NCBI GenBank assembly: GCA_028683385.1
Contig: JAQUIJ010000001.1
Coordinates: forward strand, 62,001 to 126,000
Length of the DNA stretch: 64,000 nucleotides
Direction: 5' to 3'
From: Prolixibacteraceae bacterium
GTDB lineage: Bacteria > Bacteroidota > Bacteroidia > Bacteroidales > Prolixibacteraceae
Position 1 is the first letter of the stretch. Each line of letters opens with the position of its first letter. Positions 53,722-64,000 of this stretch are shown here, piece by piece. The notes below the pieces were generated by a model that was given only the letters and a program-made list of their open reading frames with translations, was not told the DNA's origin and did not search any database. Position numbers and translations under genes: made by a program.

Positions 53722-54714
53722 TTATTCCTTATCAAGTTTATATTTACTGATATCCATCCCGAACGTCAAATTCAAGCTCACCAATAAGTCGTCCAATTCT
53801 GTGAGTGATTTTTTACCAAAATTACGGAATTTAAGCAAATCGTTCCGGTTATAAGTAACCAGCTCTCCTAAGGTTTCAACATCCGCAGCCTTCAGGCAAT
53901 TCAATGCACGTACAGAAAGATCCATATCAACCAGTTTTGTTTTCAAAAGTTGGCGCATGTGCAATACTTCTTCATCAAACTCTTCGTTTGCAAATTTCTC
54001 ATCCGAATCAATGGTGATTTTTTCGTCAGAGAACAGCATGAAGTGATAAATCAGAATTTTTGCAGCTTCTTTCAATGCATCTTTAGGATGAATTGAACCA
54101 TCGGTTGTGATTTCAAAAACTAACTTTTCATAGTCAGTTTTTTGCTCAACACGATAATTTTCGACAGCATATTTCACATTTTTGATCGGTGTGAAAATTG
54201 AATCGATCGGAATTACTCCAAACTCAGCATCGATCGGCTTATTTTCAGCGCTAGGGACATATCCGCGACCTTTGTTGATGGTGATATCCATCTGCAATTT
54301 AACTTCAGGTTCCATCCGGCAGATAATTAACTCTGGATTTAAAACACGGAAGCCGGTCATAAATTTATTAATATCTCCGGCAGTGAATGTGTCCTGTCCG
54401 GTAATTGAGATAGAAACCTTCTCATTATCAAAATCTTCAACTTCACGTTTAAAACGGATCTGCTTCAGATTAAGGATAATTTCAGTTACATCTTCCATTA
54501 CACCTTTAATAGTCGCAAATTCATGGTCAACTTTGTCGATTTTGACAGTTGTAATTGCATAACCTTCCAAAGAGGATAACAGAATTCTTCGTAAGGCATT
54601 ACCAATTGTAATACCATAACCTGGTTCCAATGGACGGAATTCGAATTTACCGTACTTCTCATCGGTTTCAACCATTATAACTTTGTCGGGTTTTTGGAAC
54701 GCTAATATTGCCAT
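53722..54714 (-). CDS. rpoA: RNA polymerase alpha subunit
   Basis: A 330-residue protein with the N-terminal dimer domain ([33 protein letters not shown]) and the C-terminal DNA/regulator-binding domain ([50 protein letters not shown]). Length is normal. It lies between rpsD and rplQ, as in the alpha operon of most bacteria. Confidence 0.98.
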   Translation of the reverse strand: MAILAFQKPDKVIMVETDEKYGKFEFRPLEPGYGITIGNALRRILLSSLEGYAITTVKIDKVDHEFATIKGVMEDVTEIILNLKQIRFKREVEDFDNEKVSISITGQDTFTAGDINKFMTGFRVLNPELIICRMEPEVKLQMDITINKGRGYVPSAENKPIDAEFGVIPIDSIFTPIKNVKYAVENYRVEQKTDYEKLVFEITTDGSIHPKDALKEAAKILIYHFMLFSDEKITIDSDEKFANEEFDEEVLHMRQLLKTKLVDMDLSVRALNCLKAADVETLGELVTYNRNDLLKFRNFGKKSLTELDDLLVSLNLTFGMDISKYKLDKE

Positions 54715-54733
54715 AATAATACTGAGTAATTGA

Positions 54734-55342
54734 TTATTTAGAATACAACTCTACGATAAGTTGTTCTTTAATGTTTTCAGGAATTTCTGCTCTTTCAGGA
54801 CGGGTTAAAAACTTACCTGCCAATTGAGAATTATCCCATTCCAACCATGCAAATTTACTAGAACGACGTGAGTTCAATGAAGTTGTAATAACTTCAAGTG
54901 ATTTCGATTTTTCACGAACACTAATAACGTCACCTGGACGAACTGTATATGATGGAATATTTAATACTTCACCATTAACATTAATGTGCTTGTGAGAAAC
55001 CAATTGACGTGCAGCAGAACGTGTAGGAGCAATTCCTAAACGGAATACAACATTATCCAAACGAGCTTCCAGTAGTTGCAACAGAACTTCACCTGTTACA
55101 CCTTTTGATGCAGAAGCTTTTTTAAATAAGTTAGAGAATTGACGTTCCAATACACCATACATGTATTTGGCTTTTTGTTTTTCCTTTAATTGGGTTCCGT
55201 ACTCAGATTTTTTACGTCTTCGGCTAGCTAAACCGTGAAATCCCGGTGGAAAATTTTTCTTTTCAAGTGCTTTGTCCGGTCCGAAAATTGGTTCACCAAA
55301 TTTTCGGGCGATTCTGGATTTTGGTCCTGTATATCTTGCCAT
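54734..55342 (-). CDS. rpsD: 30S ribosomal protein S4
   Basis: A 202-residue protein beginning [26 protein letters not shown] and holding the S4 domain [34 protein letters not shown]. It lacks the N-terminal zinc cysteines. It is an early 16S rRNA binder and, in enterics, the repressor of the alpha operon. It lies 19 bases before rpoA in reading order. Confidence 0.98.
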   Translation of the reverse strand: MARYTGPKSRIARKFGEPIFGPDKALEKKNFPPGFHGLASRRRKKSEYGTQLKEKQKAKYMYGVLERQFSNLFKKASASKGVTGEVLLQLLEARLDNVVFRLGIAPTRSAARQLVSHKHINVNGEVLNIPSYTVRPGDVISVREKSKSLEVITTSLNSRRSSKFAWLEWDNSQLAGKFLTRPERAEIPENIKEQLIVELYSK

Positions 55343-55362
55343 TACTGTTTTAATTTATTCGA

Positions 55363-55752
55363 TTAAACACGTCTCCTTTTTGCAGGACGACATCCATTGT
55401 GTGGTAGTGGGGTAACGTCAACAATTTCACTTACCTGAATGCCAACGCTGCTAATTGCACGAATTGCAGATTCACGACCATTACCTGGACCTTTTACGTA
55501 TACTTTTACTTTTCTCAGACCAAGATCATATGCTGTCTTGGCACATTCTTCAGAAGCTACCTGAGCAGCATAGGGAGTATTCTTTTTAGAACCTCTGAAC
55601 CCTTTTTTACCAGCAGACGACCACGAAATAACTTCACCATTACCATTGGTCAACGACACAATGATGTTATTGAATGAAGAGTGAATGTGTGCCTGTCCGA
55701 TTGCTTCAACGATAACAACTCGTTTTTTAGTAGAACCAGTCTTTTTTGCCAT
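55363..55752 (-). CDS. rpsK: 30S ribosomal protein S11
   Basis: A 129-residue protein with [43 protein letters not shown] and the end [18 protein letters not shown], which is the standard S11 C-terminus. It lines the mRNA exit channel with S7. It sits 20 bases before rpsD. Confidence 0.98.
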   Translation of the reverse strand: MAKKTGSTKKRVVIVEAIGQAHIHSSFNNIIVSLTNGNGEVISWSSAGKKGFRGSKKNTPYAAQVASEECAKTAYDLGLRKVKVYVKGPGNGRESAIRAISSVGIQVSEIVDVTPLPHNGCRPAKRRRV

Positions 55753-55766
55753 AATTCAAATATCAA

Positions 55767-56144
55767 TTATTTAGTGGCTTTTTTCTTATTAGCAACAGTT
55801 TTTCTCTTTCCCTTACGTGTACGAGCATTATTTTTTGTGCTCTGTCCACGAACAGGTAAGCCTACACGGTGACGGATTCCACGGTAGCAACCGATATCCA
55901 TCAATCGTTTAATATTCATCTGAGTTTCAGAACGTAATTCGCCTTCAACCTTGATGCTTCCACTGATAGCTGCACGAATAGCAGCCAGATGATCATCAGT
56001 CCAATCCTGAACCTTGATGTCTTTATCTACACCGGCTTTTTCGAGGAGAGTTACTGAAAGATTGCGACCAATACCATAGATATAGGTTAATGCAATTTCG
56101 CCTCTTTTATTGTTAGGGATGTCAACACCACTTATACGAGCCAT
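55767..56144 (-). CDS. rpsM: 30S ribosomal protein S13
   Basis: A 125-residue protein that starts [25 protein letters not shown] and has [27 protein letters not shown], the S13 signature. It contacts P-site tRNA and L5 at the subunit bridge. It lies between rpmJ and rpsK. Confidence 0.98.
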   Translation of the reverse strand: MARISGVDIPNNKRGEIALTYIYGIGRNLSVTLLEKAGVDKDIKVQDWTDDHLAAIRAAISGSIKVEGELRSETQMNIKRLMDIGCYRGIRHRVGLPVRGQSTKNNARTRKGKRKTVANKKKATK

Positions 56145-56172
56145 AAAATAAAATTTTTACAAAGTTAATTAA

Positions 56173-56289
56173 TTATCCCTGACGTTGTTTGTACTTCGGA
56201 TTCTTTTTGTTAATCACGTACAAACGGCCTTTTCTGCGAACAATTTTACAGTCGGCGCTACGTTTTTTAATGGATGCTCTTACTTTCAT
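56173..56289 (-). CDS. rpmJ: 50S ribosomal protein L36 (zinc-free form)
   Basis: A 38-residue protein read from the ATG at 56289: [25 protein letters not shown], then NPKYKQRQG. Of the four zinc ligands in C+ type L36, only Cys14 remains; the others are Ser11, Asn and Tyr. This is the zinc-independent form. The gene is short but matches the family end to end and lies 11 bases after infA. Confidence 0.97.
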   Translation of the reverse strand: MKVRASIKKRSADCKIVRRKGRLYVINKKNPKYKQRQG

Positions 56290-56300
56290 TATTTTGTGCT

Positions 56301-56522
56301 TTAGTTTTTATATCTAAAAGAAATTCTTCCTTTTGTCAGGTCATATGGCGACATTTCAACCTTCACTTTATCGCCCGGTAAAATTTTGATGTAATGCATC
56401 CGCATTTTTCCGGAAATATGTGCGGTAATCGTATGCCCGTTTTCCAATTCAACCCTGAACATTGCATTCGATAATGATTCAATGATTGTTCCGTCTTGTT
56501 CTATTGAAGACTGTTTTGCCAT
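56301..56522 (-). CDS. infA: Translation initiation factor IF-1
   Basis: A 73-residue OB-fold protein: [68 protein letters not shown], the entire IF-1 pattern. It blocks the A site during initiation. It is found between secY and rpmJ; in many relatives map lies just upstream of infA, but here there is a 204-base gap. Confidence 0.98.
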   Translation of the reverse strand: MAKQSSIEQDGTIIESLSNAMFRVELENGHTITAHISGKMRMHYIKILPGDKVKVEMSPYDLTKGRISFRYKN

Positions 56523-56726
56523 AAATATAATCTAATTATCTAGTAATTTGATGTTTACATTTCATATACTATTCGAATCTAAACACCGGTACGGAAGATT
56601 ATTTAATTTTCCGCTAATAAATCCGGCAAAACTACTAGAATTACCGGACTTACTCGCTATTTATGAATAAAATTTAACAAGTTTAGAACTTTCACTAATC
56701 TAAGACAGAAAATGTCTAAATAGTTA

Positions 56727-58067
56727 TTAGTATGCTGCACCACCACCTGTACGTCCTTTGATCCGGCCTGACTTCATCAAACCATCATAATGACGCATCA
56801 AAAGGTGACTTTCAATTTGCTGCAAAGTATCTAAAACAACACCCACAAGAATTAACAACGAAGTACCACCAAAGAAATAGGCGAACTGTTGATTGATTCC
56901 AGCCATCATCGCAAATGCAGGCAGAATTGTAATTATTCCAAGAAATACTGATCCTGGAAGGGTAATTCTGGACATGATGGTATCAAGAAATTCGACAGTT
57001 TTCTTTCCTGGTTTTACACCTGGAATAAACCCGCCGTTCTTCTTCATATCTTCAGCCATTTGCAATGGATTAACGGTAATTGCCGTATAAAAATATGTGA
57101 ATAGAATAACTAACAGAAACTGAGTAAAGTTATACCAAAATCCAAGGTGATTGGTAAAAGCGGCTGCGAAGCCACTCATACTATCGGATTTGGCAAAACC
57201 CGCTAAACTAATAGGAATAAACATAATCGCCTGAGCGAAAATGATAGGCATTACACCTGCTGCATTCACTTTTAGAGGAATATACTGACGAACACCACCA
57301 TATTGCTTGTTGCCAACAATTCGTTTTGCATATTGTACTGGTATTTTACGTGTTCCCTGAACCAATAAAATTGCACCAATAAATACAAAAACTAAAACAA
57401 CAAACTCAAGCAAGAACATTACCATACCACCACCTTGTTGTTCGATGCGCGAAATAAATTCGGCAACAACTGAATGAGGTAATCTGGCAATAATTCCAAT
57501 CATGATAATCAGTGATATACCATTACCAATACCTTTATCTGTAATTTTTTCACCCAGCCACATTACGAACATCGAACCAGAAGTTAAAATAATGGTTGAC
57601 GATACTGTAAATAAAGCTCCGGTAAGAGCAAAGGCCGATTCAGGTAGTTGGGCATGAAGGTTTACTAAATATGCAGGTGCCTGGAAGAGCAGGATGACAA
57701 CAGTCAAATAGCGAGTTAGCTGATTAACTTTACGACGTCCTGATTCACCTTCTTTTTGCAACCGTTGGAAATAAGGTACCGCAATACCCAACAACTGGAT
57801 TACAATAGAAGCCGAAATATAAGGCATAATCCCTAAAGCAAAAATAGATGCTTTAGAGAAAGCTCCTCCCGAGAACATATCCAACAATCCGAGCAACCCC
57901 TCAGATGTTTGATTTTTAAGATTAATCAGCTGAGCTGGATCAACCCCAGGTAAAGAAACATACGAACCTAAACGATAAATAACAACCAAGAACAGAGTAA
58001 TCCCCAACCGGGATCGCAAGTCTTCAATCTTATAAATATTCTTTAGGGTTTCAATAAACTTTTTCAT
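56727..58067 (-). CDS. secY: Protein translocase subunit SecY
   Basis: A 446-residue membrane protein with ten hydrophobic segments. VIYRLGSYVSLPGVDP, FSGGAFSKASIFALGIMPYISASIV (plug region and lateral gate) and PVQYAKRIVGNKQYGGVRQYIPLKVNAAGVMPIIFAQAI are clear SecY blocks. The C-terminus ends RIKGRTGGGAAY. It forms the protein-conducting channel with SecE and SecG. It lies right after rplO (5-base gap). Confidence 0.98.
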   Translation of the reverse strand: MKKFIETLKNIYKIEDLRSRLGITLFLVVIYRLGSYVSLPGVDPAQLINLKNQTSEGLLGLLDMFSGGAFSKASIFALGIMPYISASIVIQLLGIAVPYFQRLQKEGESGRRKVNQLTRYLTVVILLFQAPAYLVNLHAQLPESAFALTGALFTVSSTIILTSGSMFVMWLGEKITDKGIGNGISLIIMIGIIARLPHSVVAEFISRIEQQGGGMVMFLLEFVVLVFVFIGAILLVQGTRKIPVQYAKRIVGNKQYGGVRQYIPLKVNAAGVMPIIFAQAIMFIPISLAGFAKSDSMSGFAAAFTNHLGFWYNFTQFLLVILFTYFYTAITVNPLQMAEDMKKNGGFIPGVKPGKKTVEFLDTIMSRITLPGSVFLGIITILPAFAMMAGINQQFAYFFGGTSLLILVGVVLDTLQQIESHLLMRHYDGLMKSGRIKGRTGGGAAY

Positions 58068-58072
58068 CAGGT

Positions 58073-58519
58073 TTAAAGTATTTCGATGGTTCCTTGTAGA
58101 TTCTCAATGGTCTCTTTTGCCCTTTTAGAAAAAGCATGAGCTTTTACTTCCAATTTAAGGTTCAATACTCCATCTCCCAAGATCTTCACTTTATCCCTTT
58201 TGGAAGCCATTCCAGCTTCAACTAAAACATTTACATCAACACAGGTAATCTTTAAAGATTCAGCCAATTCCTGAATTACATCAAGATTGATTGCTTTAAA
58301 TTCTTTCCGGTTAATATTTTTAAAGCCAAATTTAGGTACAACACGTTGTAAAGGCATCTGACCACCTTCGAAACCACGGCGACTTTTGTAGCCTGATCTT
58401 GATTTGGCACCTTTATGCCCTCTTGTGGAAGTGCCACCGTGACCAGAACCCTGGCCGCGGCCAATTCGCTTTACGCTGTGGGTTGAACCTTCAGCAGGTT
58501 TAAGATTACTTAAATCCAT
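58073..58519 (-). CDS. rplO: 50S ribosomal protein L15
   Basis: A 148-residue protein: [64 protein letters not shown] is the usual glycine-rich N-terminus, and [15 protein letters not shown] closes it. It binds 23S rRNA late in assembly. It sits between rpmD and secY. Confidence 0.98.
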   Translation of the reverse strand: MDLSNLKPAEGSTHSVKRIGRGQGSGHGGTSTRGHKGAKSRSGYKSRRGFEGGQMPLQRVVPKFGFKNINRKEFKAINLDVIQELAESLKITCVDVNVLVEAGMASKRDKVKILGDGVLNLKLEVKAHAFSKRAKETIENLQGTIEIL

Positions 58520-58540
58520 AATTTATTGATCTTAATAAGT

Positions 58541-58720
58541 TTAAACTTCTTCAACAATTACAAGATGGTGCAATTTTGCAACCATTCCCATAATTTGTGG
58601 AGTTACTTCGTGAGTTACTGGTCGGTTAAGCTTTTTAATTCCAAGAGCAACAAGTGTAGCTTTTTGTCTCCAATCAGAACCGATCTGACTTCTTATTTGA
58701 GTAATTTTAATCTTTGCCAT
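58541..58720 (-). CDS. rpmD: 50S ribosomal protein L30
   Basis: A 59-residue protein read from the ATG at 58720: MAKIKITQIRSQIGSDWRQK, then TLVALGIKKLNRPVTHEV and MGMVAKLHHLVIVEEV. This is a full-length bacterial L30. The gene lies 6 bases after rpsE and 21 bases before rplO, its normal place in the spc operon. Confidence 0.97.
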   Translation of the reverse strand: MAKIKITQIRSQIGSDWRQKATLVALGIKKLNRPVTHEVTPQIMGMVAKLHHLVIVEEV

Positions 58721-58726
58721 AACTTC

Positions 58727-59242
58727 TTATCCATTAAATACTTTATCCAAAGTTACACCACGATGTTCAGCAACAGTATGCGCGTCACGCAATTCGAGAA
58801 GAGCAGCCATTGTAGCTTTTACCAAATTGTGTGGGTTCGATGATCCTTTTGATTTTGCAAGGATGTTGTGAACGCCAACACTTTCCAATACTGAGCGCAT
58901 AGCACCTCCGGCTTTTACCCCGGTTCCTGATGTTGCTGGTTTTAAAAATACACGAGCTCCACCAAATTTAGCTTCCTGTTCGTGAGGTATTGTTCCTTTG
59001 TGAATTGGAACCTTTATCAGATTCTTTTTTGCTGCATCAACACCTTTTGAAATTGCAGTAGTTACTTCGCTGGCTTTACCCAGACCCCAACCAACTACGC
59101 CATCTTCGTTGCCAACAACAACAATAGCCGAGAAGCTGAATGTTCTACCTCCCTTGGTTACTTTTGTAACGCGGTTAATAGCTACCAACCGATCCTTCAG
59201 TTCCAGATCACTGGTTTTTACTTTTCTGATATCTCCTGTCAT
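58727..59242 (-). CDS. rpsE: 30S ribosomal protein S5
   Basis: A 171-residue protein with [42 protein letters not shown], then [46 protein letters not shown], the two conserved S5 domains. It contributes to decoding accuracy. Length and position are normal. Confidence 0.98.
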   Translation of the reverse strand: MTGDIRKVKTSDLELKDRLVAINRVTKVTKGGRTFSFSAIVVVGNEDGVVGWGLGKASEVTTAISKGVDAAKKNLIKVPIHKGTIPHEQEAKFGGARVFLKPATSGTGVKAGGAMRSVLESVGVHNILAKSKGSSNPHNLVKATMAALLELRDAHTVAEHRGVTLDKVFNG

Positions 59243-59247
59243 AACTA

Positions 59248-59604
59248 TTAAAATTTAAGGCCACCTTCACGGGCAGCGTCAGCTAATTGTTTAACTCTTC
59301 CGTGATACAAATAACCATTACGATCAAATACAACTGCAGAAATTCCGGCAGCTAATGCTTTTTCAGCAATTGCTTTACCAATAATCGCAGCCATTTCGGT
59401 TTTGGTACCCTCGGTACCTACGAAATCTTTATTAAGCGAGGAAACTGCCAACAAAGTTTTTCCTGATAAATCATCAATCAACTGAGCATAAATCTGCTTG
59501 TTGCTTCTGAATACATTCAAACGAGGTCTTTCAGCAGTTCCGGAAACAATTTTCCGGATTCTCTTCTTAATCCTATATCTTCTTTCTTGCTTCGTTAAAG
59601 CCAT
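59248..59604 (-). CDS. rplR: 50S ribosomal protein L18
   Basis: A 118-residue protein: [38 protein letters not shown] and [28 protein letters not shown], the L18 signature. It binds 5S rRNA with L5. It lies between rplF and rpsE. Confidence 0.98.
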   Translation of the reverse strand: MALTKQERRYRIKKRIRKIVSGTAERPRLNVFRSNKQIYAQLIDDLSGKTLLAVSSLNKDFVGTEGTKTEMAAIIGKAIAEKALAAGISAVVFDRNGYLYHGRVKQLADAAREGGLKF

Positions 59605-59619
59605 GGTTTTTAAATTTTA

Positions 59620-60177
59620 CTATTTAGCACCAGCTGATTTACCGGCCTTGCGCCTAAGAATTTCACCAACAAATTTAACACCTTTTCCTTTGTAAGGTTC
59701 AGGTTTCCGGAAGGATCTGATTTTGGCTGCAATGTGACCAATCAGTTGTTTATCACAGCTTTTCAAGGTTACAATTGGGTTGCTACGTTTATCACTCTTA
59801 GCTTCTACCTGAACTTCAGCAGGAAGTTGCAGATAAGTATGATGTGAATAACCTAAAACCAAATCGAGAATCTGACCGTCGTTTTCAGCACGATAACCAA
59901 CACCAACCAATTCAAGTTTTACTTCGTAGCCTTTTGATACACCTACAACCATGTTGTTGACCAGTGAACGATAAAGACCATGAATGGCACGATGTTTTTT
60001 CTCATCTGAAGGACGATTTACCGTTAAAGTATTACCTTCCAATTCGAAAGTAATATCCGGATCAACCTGTTGTGTTAATTCGCCCAGCGGACCTTTTACT
60101 GTAACCAAATTTGTATCGCTTACCGTAAATTTTACACCAGCTGGTATTTCAATGGGTAGTTTACCTATCCTTGACAT
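59620..60177 (-). CDS. rplF: 50S ribosomal protein L6
   Basis: A 185-residue protein beginning MSRIGKLPIEIPAGVKF and containing TVKGPLGELTQ, LELVGVGYRAENDGQILDLVLGYSHH and the end PEPYKGKGVKFVGEILRRKAGKSAGAK. The upstream in-frame start at 60225 overlaps rpsH and is not preferred. L6 sits near the sarcin-ricin loop. Confidence 0.97.
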   Translation of the reverse strand: MSRIGKLPIEIPAGVKFTVSDTNLVTVKGPLGELTQQVDPDITFELEGNTLTVNRPSDEKKHRAIHGLYRSLVNNMVVGVSKGYEVKLELVGVGYRAENDGQILDLVLGYSHHTYLQLPAEVQVEAKSDKRSNPIVTLKSCDKQLIGHIAAKIRSFRKPEPYKGKGVKFVGEILRRKAGKSAGAK

Positions 60178-60193
60178 TATTATTCCTCCTAGA

Positions 60194-60601
60194 TTAATAA
60201 ACGTAACATAAGACTTCACCACCAACGCCTAATTCCCGAGCTTCTTTGTCGGTGATTACGCCTTTAGAGGTCGAAATTACTGCAATTCCCAAACCGTTAA
60301 GTACGCGTGGAATGCTATCGATATGGCAATATTTCCGTAAACCAGGTTTACTGATTCTTTTAATTGCCTTAATAGCCGGAATCTTCGTCTCTGGGTTATA
60401 TTTCAATGCAATTTTAATGTTGCCCTGAAAGTTCACTTCATCCTCGAACTTATAGTTGAGGATATATCCTTTATCTTTCAAAATTTTGGTAATTTCTTTC
60501 TTGATATTGGATGCAGGGATATCAACCACACGATGTTTTGCCTTTTGAGCATTTCTGATTCGTGTCAGATAATCTGCTATTGGATCTGTAATTTTGCTCA
60601 T
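60194..60601 (-). CDS. rpsH: 30S ribosomal protein S8
   Basis: A 135-residue protein: [42 protein letters not shown] and the end [31 protein letters not shown] are classic S8. It is a central-domain 16S rRNA binder and, in enterics, represses the spc operon. It sits 17 bases after rpsN. Confidence 0.98.
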   Translation of the reverse strand: MSKITDPIADYLTRIRNAQKAKHRVVDIPASNIKKEITKILKDKGYILNYKFEDEVNFQGNIKIALKYNPETKIPAIKAIKRISKPGLRKYCHIDSIPRVLNGLGIAVISTSKGVITDKEARELGVGGEVLCYVY

Positions 60602-60618
60602 TACTTCTTAATTAGATA

Positions 60619-60888
60619 TTACCAACTTGCTTTTTTAACACCCGGAATTAAACCATAAGAAGCCATTTCTCTGAAATTGATTCTACTGATTCCGAACTGA
60701 CGCATATATCCTTTCGGACGACCGGTTAGTTTGCATCTGTTATGCATACGAATACGGGAAGAGTTCTTAGGTAACTTTTGAAGACCGACTGAATCACCTT
60801 CAGCTTTAAGCTTGGCTCTTTTTTCGGCATATTTTTCAACAAGTGCTGCCCTTTTTACTTCCCGGGCTTTCATTGATTCCTTAGCCAT
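60619..60888 (-). CDS. rpsN: 30S ribosomal protein S14 (zinc-free form)
   Basis: An 89-residue protein of the long S14 type: [74 protein letters not shown]. The CxxC pairs of the zinc form are missing. It lies three bases after rplE. Confidence 0.98.
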   Translation of the reverse strand: MAKESMKAREVKRAALVEKYAEKRAKLKAEGDSVGLQKLPKNSSRIRMHNRCKLTGRPKGYMRQFGISRINFREMASYGLIPGVKKASW

Positions 60889-60891
60889 ATC

Positions 60892-61449
60892 TTAAATCTT
60901 TTTAGCATTTTTAAACGGTAAACCTAACTCTTTCAACAAGGCATAGCCTTCTTCGTCTGACTCAGCCGTAGTTACGAAAGTAATATTCATTCCGTTGATA
61001 CGGGTAACTTTGTCCATTACAATTTCAGGGAAAATAATTTGCTCTGGAATACCTAAGGTATAATTACCACGGCCATCCATTTTGCCTTCGATTCCTTTGA
61101 AATCGCGAATACGGGGAAGAGATACACTGATTAAACGATCAAGGAACTCATACATGCGCTCTCTGCGTAGGGTAACACGAACCCCGATAGGCATTTTTTT
61201 CCTTAATTTGAAGTTAGAAATGTCCTTCTTAGATTTGGTTTGGACTGCCTTCTGACCGGTGATATTTGTAATCTCGTCGGTAGCGACTTCGATTAACTTT
61301 TTATCAGCGATAGCAGCTCCAACGCCCTGATTGATGACAATCTTATCTAACTTAGGTGCCTGCATTACGTTTTTGTAGGAAAAATCCTTCACTAACGCAG
61401 GTACAACTTCGTCTAAGTATTTTTTCTTAAGTGTTGGTACGTAAGCCAT
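60892..61449 (-). CDS. rplE: 50S ribosomal protein L5
   Basis: A 185-residue protein with [60 protein letters not shown] and [19 protein letters not shown]. It binds 5S rRNA and the P-site tRNA elbow. Its start overlaps the rplX stop. Confidence 0.98.
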   Translation of the reverse strand: MAYVPTLKKKYLDEVVPALVKDFSYKNVMQAPKLDKIVINQGVGAAIADKKLIEVATDEITNITGQKAVQTKSKKDISNFKLRKKMPIGVRVTLRRERMYEFLDRLISVSLPRIRDFKGIEGKMDGRGNYTLGIPEQIIFPEIVMDKVTRINGMNITFVTTAESDEEGYALLKELGLPFKNAKKI

Positions 61450-61772
61450 TACTTAATCTCCTCTCCTGATTTTTTTGAATAACGAACTAATTTGCCTTTA
61501 TCATCCAGCTTCCTTCCAATACGAGTTGGTTTCCCTGTTTTTGGGTCCTTATTCATAAGGTTAGAAATGTGAATAGGTGCTTCCTTCTCCACAATACCAC
61601 CCTGCGGATGAGCCGCATTGGGTTTTGTGTGTTTTTTTACCATATTAACACCTTCCACAATAGCTTTCTCGGTTGCTCTGATTACTTCGAGCACTTTGCC
61701 TTCCCGTCCTTTGTAATTGCCAGCAATTACAATAACAGCGTCGCCTTTTTTTATGTGTAATTTTGTCTGCAT
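61449..61772 (-). CDS. rplX: 50S ribosomal protein L24
   Basis: A 107-residue protein: [27 protein letters not shown] is the KOW motif, and [36 protein letters not shown] follows. The ATG at 61772 ([10 protein letters not shown]) is chosen; the earlier ATG at 61790 would overlap the rplN stop. L24 starts 50S assembly. Confidence 0.97.
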   Translation of the reverse strand: MQTKLHIKKGDAVIVIAGNYKGREGKVLEVIRATEKAIVEGVNMVKKHTKPNAAHPQGGIVEKEAPIHISNLMNKDPKTGKPTRIGRKLDDKGKLVRYSKKSGEEIK

Positions 61773-61789
61773 TTCTCTGATTTTATGCA

Positions 61790-62155
61790 TTAAAGTACTT
61801 CAGGAGCAAGTGAAATGATCTTCATATTTTGATCACGAAGTTCTCTTGCTACGGGTCCGAATATACGAGTTCCGCGCATTTCACCAGCATTATTCAGCAA
61901 AACTACAGCGTTATCATCGAAACGGATGTATGATCCATCTGGACGACGAACTTCTTTGGTCGTACGAACAATTATTGCTTTCGACACGGCACCTTTTTTC
62001 ATGTCACTTCCCGCTATAGCACTTTTTACTGTTACTACAATGGTATCGCCAAGTGTGGCATAGCGCTTTCTTGTTCCGCCTAAAACGCGGATACAGAGCA
62101 CTTCTTTGGCCCCACTATTATCGGCAACGGTACATCTTGATTCCTGTTGTATCAT
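61790..62155 (-). CDS. rplN: 50S ribosomal protein L14
   Basis: A 121-residue protein: [46 protein letters not shown] and [25 protein letters not shown] are the full L14 pattern. It forms an intersubunit bridge and binds the silencing factor RsfS. It is two bases past rpsQ. Confidence 0.98.
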   Translation of the reverse strand: MIQQESRCTVADNSGAKEVLCIRVLGGTRKRYATLGDTIVVTVKSAIAGSDMKKGAVSKAIIVRTTKEVRRPDGSYIRFDDNAVVLLNNAGEMRGTRIFGPVARELRDQNMKIISLAPEVL

Positions 62156-62157
62156 GA

Positions 62158-62415
62158 TTACTTAGCTCTTTCTATGATTTCCACTAATCTCCAACATTTC
62201 TGTTTACTGATAGGTCGTGTTTCCATGATCTTTACAGTATCGCCGATGTTGCAGCTGTTCTTTTCATCGTGGGCGTAAAACTTTGAAGTTTTGTTGACGA
62301 ATTTGCCATAAATAGGATGTTTTTCCTTGCGGTGTTCAGCCACAACGATCGTACATTCCATTTTGTTACTCACAACAACTCCAATACGCTCCTTCCTTAG
62401 ATTTCTTTCTTCCAT
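62158..62415 (-). CDS. rpsQ: 30S ribosomal protein S17
   Basis: An 85-residue OB-fold protein: [76 protein letters not shown]. It is an early 16S rRNA binder. It lies two bases after rpmC. Confidence 0.98.
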   Translation of the reverse strand: MEERNLRKERIGVVVSNKMECTIVVAEHRKEKHPIYGKFVNKTSKFYAHDEKNSCNIGDTVKIMETRPISKQKCWRLVEIIERAK

Positions 62416-62417
62416 TA

Positions 62418-62621
62418 CTAACTCTGTTTTGCGTTAATTTCCCTTTGACGTAGAATGGTTTTTAGACGTGCAATATTTCTTCTCACTTCTACGATCACTT
62501 TTGGGTTTTCGAGTTGAGAAATTGCATGGTTCATTTTCATCCGTGTTAAGGAATCCTGATCGGTCTGAATTCTTTCAAGAATTTCAGCTTTCGATAATTC
62601 TCTAATTTCTGATGTCTTCAT
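62418..62621 (-). CDS. rpmC: 50S ribosomal protein L29
   Basis: A 67-residue two-helix protein: [60 protein letters not shown]. It lines the peptide exit and is a docking site for trigger factor. Its ATG overlaps the rplP stop by one base. Confidence 0.97.
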   Translation of the reverse strand: MKTSEIRELSKAEILERIQTDQDSLTRMKMNHAISQLENPKVIVEVRRNIARLKTILRQREINAKQS

Positions 62622-63055
62622 TATTCAGCGATTTCAGATTCAACATAATCACGTCTAACCATGAACTTAGTAGTTACCGGTAGTTTTTGAGCAGCTAAAC
62701 GAAGTGCTTCCTTTGCAACCACATAAGGAACTCCATCTGCCTCGATCAATATTCTACCTGGTGTAATCGGAGCAACGAATGCTTCCGGAGCACCTTTTCC
62801 TTTACCCATACGTACCTCTGCAGGTTTCTTAGTAATAGGTTTATCGGGGAATACACGGATCCAAATTTGACCCTGACGTTGCATGTGACGTGTAACGGCA
62901 ACACGGGCAGCCTCAATCTGGCGTCCGGTAAGCCACGTCTCTTCCAACGATTTAATTCCAAAAGATCCAAATGCTAACTGGTTGCCGCGTTGAGCCAGTC
63001 CCTTCATTTTTCCCTTTTGTACTCTTCTGAATTTTGTCTTTTTCGGTTGTAACAT
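62621..63055 (-). CDS. rplP: 50S ribosomal protein L16
   Basis: A 144-residue protein: [38 protein letters not shown] and [52 protein letters not shown]. It positions A-site tRNA. It lies between rpsC and rpmC. Confidence 0.98.
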   Translation of the reverse strand: MLQPKKTKFRRVQKGKMKGLAQRGNQLAFGSFGIKSLEETWLTGRQIEAARVAVTRHMQRQGQIWIRVFPDKPITKKPAEVRMGKGKGAPEAFVAPITPGRILIEADGVPYVVAKEALRLAAQKLPVTTKFMVRRDYVESEIAE

Positions 63056-63083
63056 CCTTCTTTACTTCTGAAAGGTTTACAAA

Positions 63084-63806
63084 TTATTTTCTTTTTTTCT
63101 TAAATCCGCCACCTTTTGGTGCACCTTCGTTTGGACGTCTTCCTTCTGGTTTTTGTCCTACGTTTGGTGAAAGGTCACGCTTTCCATAAATCTCACCTTT
63201 GCAGATCCATACTTTAACACCGAGTAAACCGGTTTTAGTAAGGGCTTCTGCCAGTGCATAATCTATATCAGCTCTCAGAGTGTGCAATGGAGTACGACCG
63301 TCTTTGTACATTTCTGAACGTGCCATTTCAGCGCCGTTTAAGCGACCTGAAACCTGAATTTTGATACCCTGTGCTCCCATTCTCATGGTTGAAGCAATAG
63401 CCATTTTTGTGGCACGACGGTAAGCAATCTTACCTTCAATCTGACGTGCAATGTTAACAGCTACGATTTTGGCATCTAATTCCGGACGTTTGATTTCAAA
63501 AATGTTGATCTGAACTTCCTTGTTAGTGATCTTCTTCAGTTCTTCTTTCAGTTTATCAACTTCCTGACCACCCTTGCCAATAATAATACCGGGCCTTGAG
63601 GTGTGAACAGTGATAGTAATAAGCTTCAGTGTGCGTTCAATAATAATCTTGGAAATGCTTGCTTTAGCCAAACGGGCATTCAAATATTCCCTGATTTTAA
63701 AATCTTCCACGAGCTTATCGCCATAGTTGTTTCCACCGAACCAATTGGAATCCCATCCTTTGATGATTCCTAAACGATTAGCGATTGGATTAACTTTTTG
63801 TCCCAT
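63084..63806 (-). CDS. rpsC: 30S ribosomal protein S3
   Basis: A 240-residue protein with [32 protein letters not shown], the KH domain ([25 protein letters not shown]) and [50 protein letters not shown]. The tail is rich in Gly, Lys and Arg. It forms the mRNA entry helicase with S4 and S5. Confidence 0.98.
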   Translation of the reverse strand: MGQKVNPIANRLGIIKGWDSNWFGGNNYGDKLVEDFKIREYLNARLAKASISKIIIERTLKLITITVHTSRPGIIIGKGGQEVDKLKEELKKITNKEVQINIFEIKRPELDAKIVAVNIARQIEGKIAYRRATKMAIASTMRMGAQGIKIQVSGRLNGAEMARSEMYKDGRTPLHTLRADIDYALAEALTKTGLLGVKVWICKGEIYGKRDLSPNVGQKPEGRRPNEGAPKGGGFKKKRK

Positions 63807-63816
63807 GTATTATTAT

Positions 63817-64000
63817 TTATTCTGTTACTTTTTCTTCGATTAAACTACCAAGACTAACGGTCACATGATTAGATCTTTTCTTGATCCTGTGAGCACGTCC
63901 CTGCGGAGCAGGCATTAATCTTTTCAATATTCTTCCTGAATCAACAGAAATAGTTTTCACAATCAAATTACTTTCTTCCAGACGACTTCCTTCGTTTTTA
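63817..64000 (-). CDS. rplV: 50S ribosomal protein L22, 5' end outside window
   Basis: The last 60 codons of rplV are seen on the minus strand, ending at the TAA at 63817-63819. The text KTISVDSGRILKRLMPAPQG, then RAHRIKKRSNHVTVSLGSL, is the conserved L22 C-terminal hairpin region, whose loop lines the exit tunnel and is the site of macrolide-resistance changes. The end EEKVTE is slightly longer than in E. coli. It lies 10 bases before rpsC. Confidence 0.96.
   Translation of the reverse strand, partial: KNEGSRLEESNLIVKTISVDSGRILKRLMPAPQGRAHRIKKRSNHVTVSLGSLIEEKVTE

Overview
The window looks like chromosomal DNA of a member of the Bacteroidota. The evidence is a type IX secretion sorting tail on a CotH-like protein, promoters of the TTG-N20-TAnnTTTG kind, LytS/LytTR two-component genes, a short lysine-type SerA, and zinc-free forms of ribosomal proteins L36 and S14. 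Marinilabiliales or a nearby order would fit, but I cannot fix the taxon without a search.

Positions 1-12 kb lie on the minus strand. They hold an incomplete class V aminotransferase, a methyltransferase, a carotenoid pair (crtI, crtB) followed by a tandem GNAT enzyme, another GNAT, an ICMT-like membrane methyltransferase, a flavodoxin/ferredoxin fusion, a penicillin-binding-like serine hydrolase, and rsgA. Positions 10.4-15.4 kb hold the most striking locus: a soluble sensor kinase with seven PAS domains, a CcrA/CfiA-like subclass B1 metallo-beta-lactamase and a LytTR response regulator, all in one direction.

Positions 15.5-24.5 kb are mainly on the plus strand: a GH28 lipoprotein, gcvT, a ComB-like phosphatase, serC, serA, a pentapeptide-repeat protein, a small membrane protein and a DUF1015 protein. 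This is a serine/glycine one-carbon cluster with no recognisable serB. Positions 24.5-31.2 kb carry an IRBP-type S41 peptidase, a C69 dipeptidase, rplS, and a three-gene cobalamin set (corrinoid protein, homocysteine methyltransferase, reactivation domain) that resembles MetH cut into pieces without its folate domain.

Positions 31.4-53.1 kb are mixed: a DUF1080 protein, tRNA-Lys(CTT), an MgtC/DUF4010 membrane protein, an S41 lipoprotein with a CotH/T9SS protein, a creatininase-family protein, a DMT transporter, a TlpA-type lipoprotein, asnB, ychF, a degenerate-Nudix regulator, an ECF sigma factor with a membrane protein and a Spy-like protein, a histidine ammonia-lyase, hisS, a WbuC-type cupin, ettA and a lone receiver protein.

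Positions 53.2-64 kb are the minus-strand ribosomal protein superoperon, from rplV (cut by the window edge) through spc and alpha to rplQ. It includes secY, infA, rpmJ and rpoA. The small genes rpmD and rpmJ are present, and no map gene lies between secY and infA. No CRISPR array, rRNA, insertion sequence or prophage was seen. Several strong intergenic hairpins are listed.
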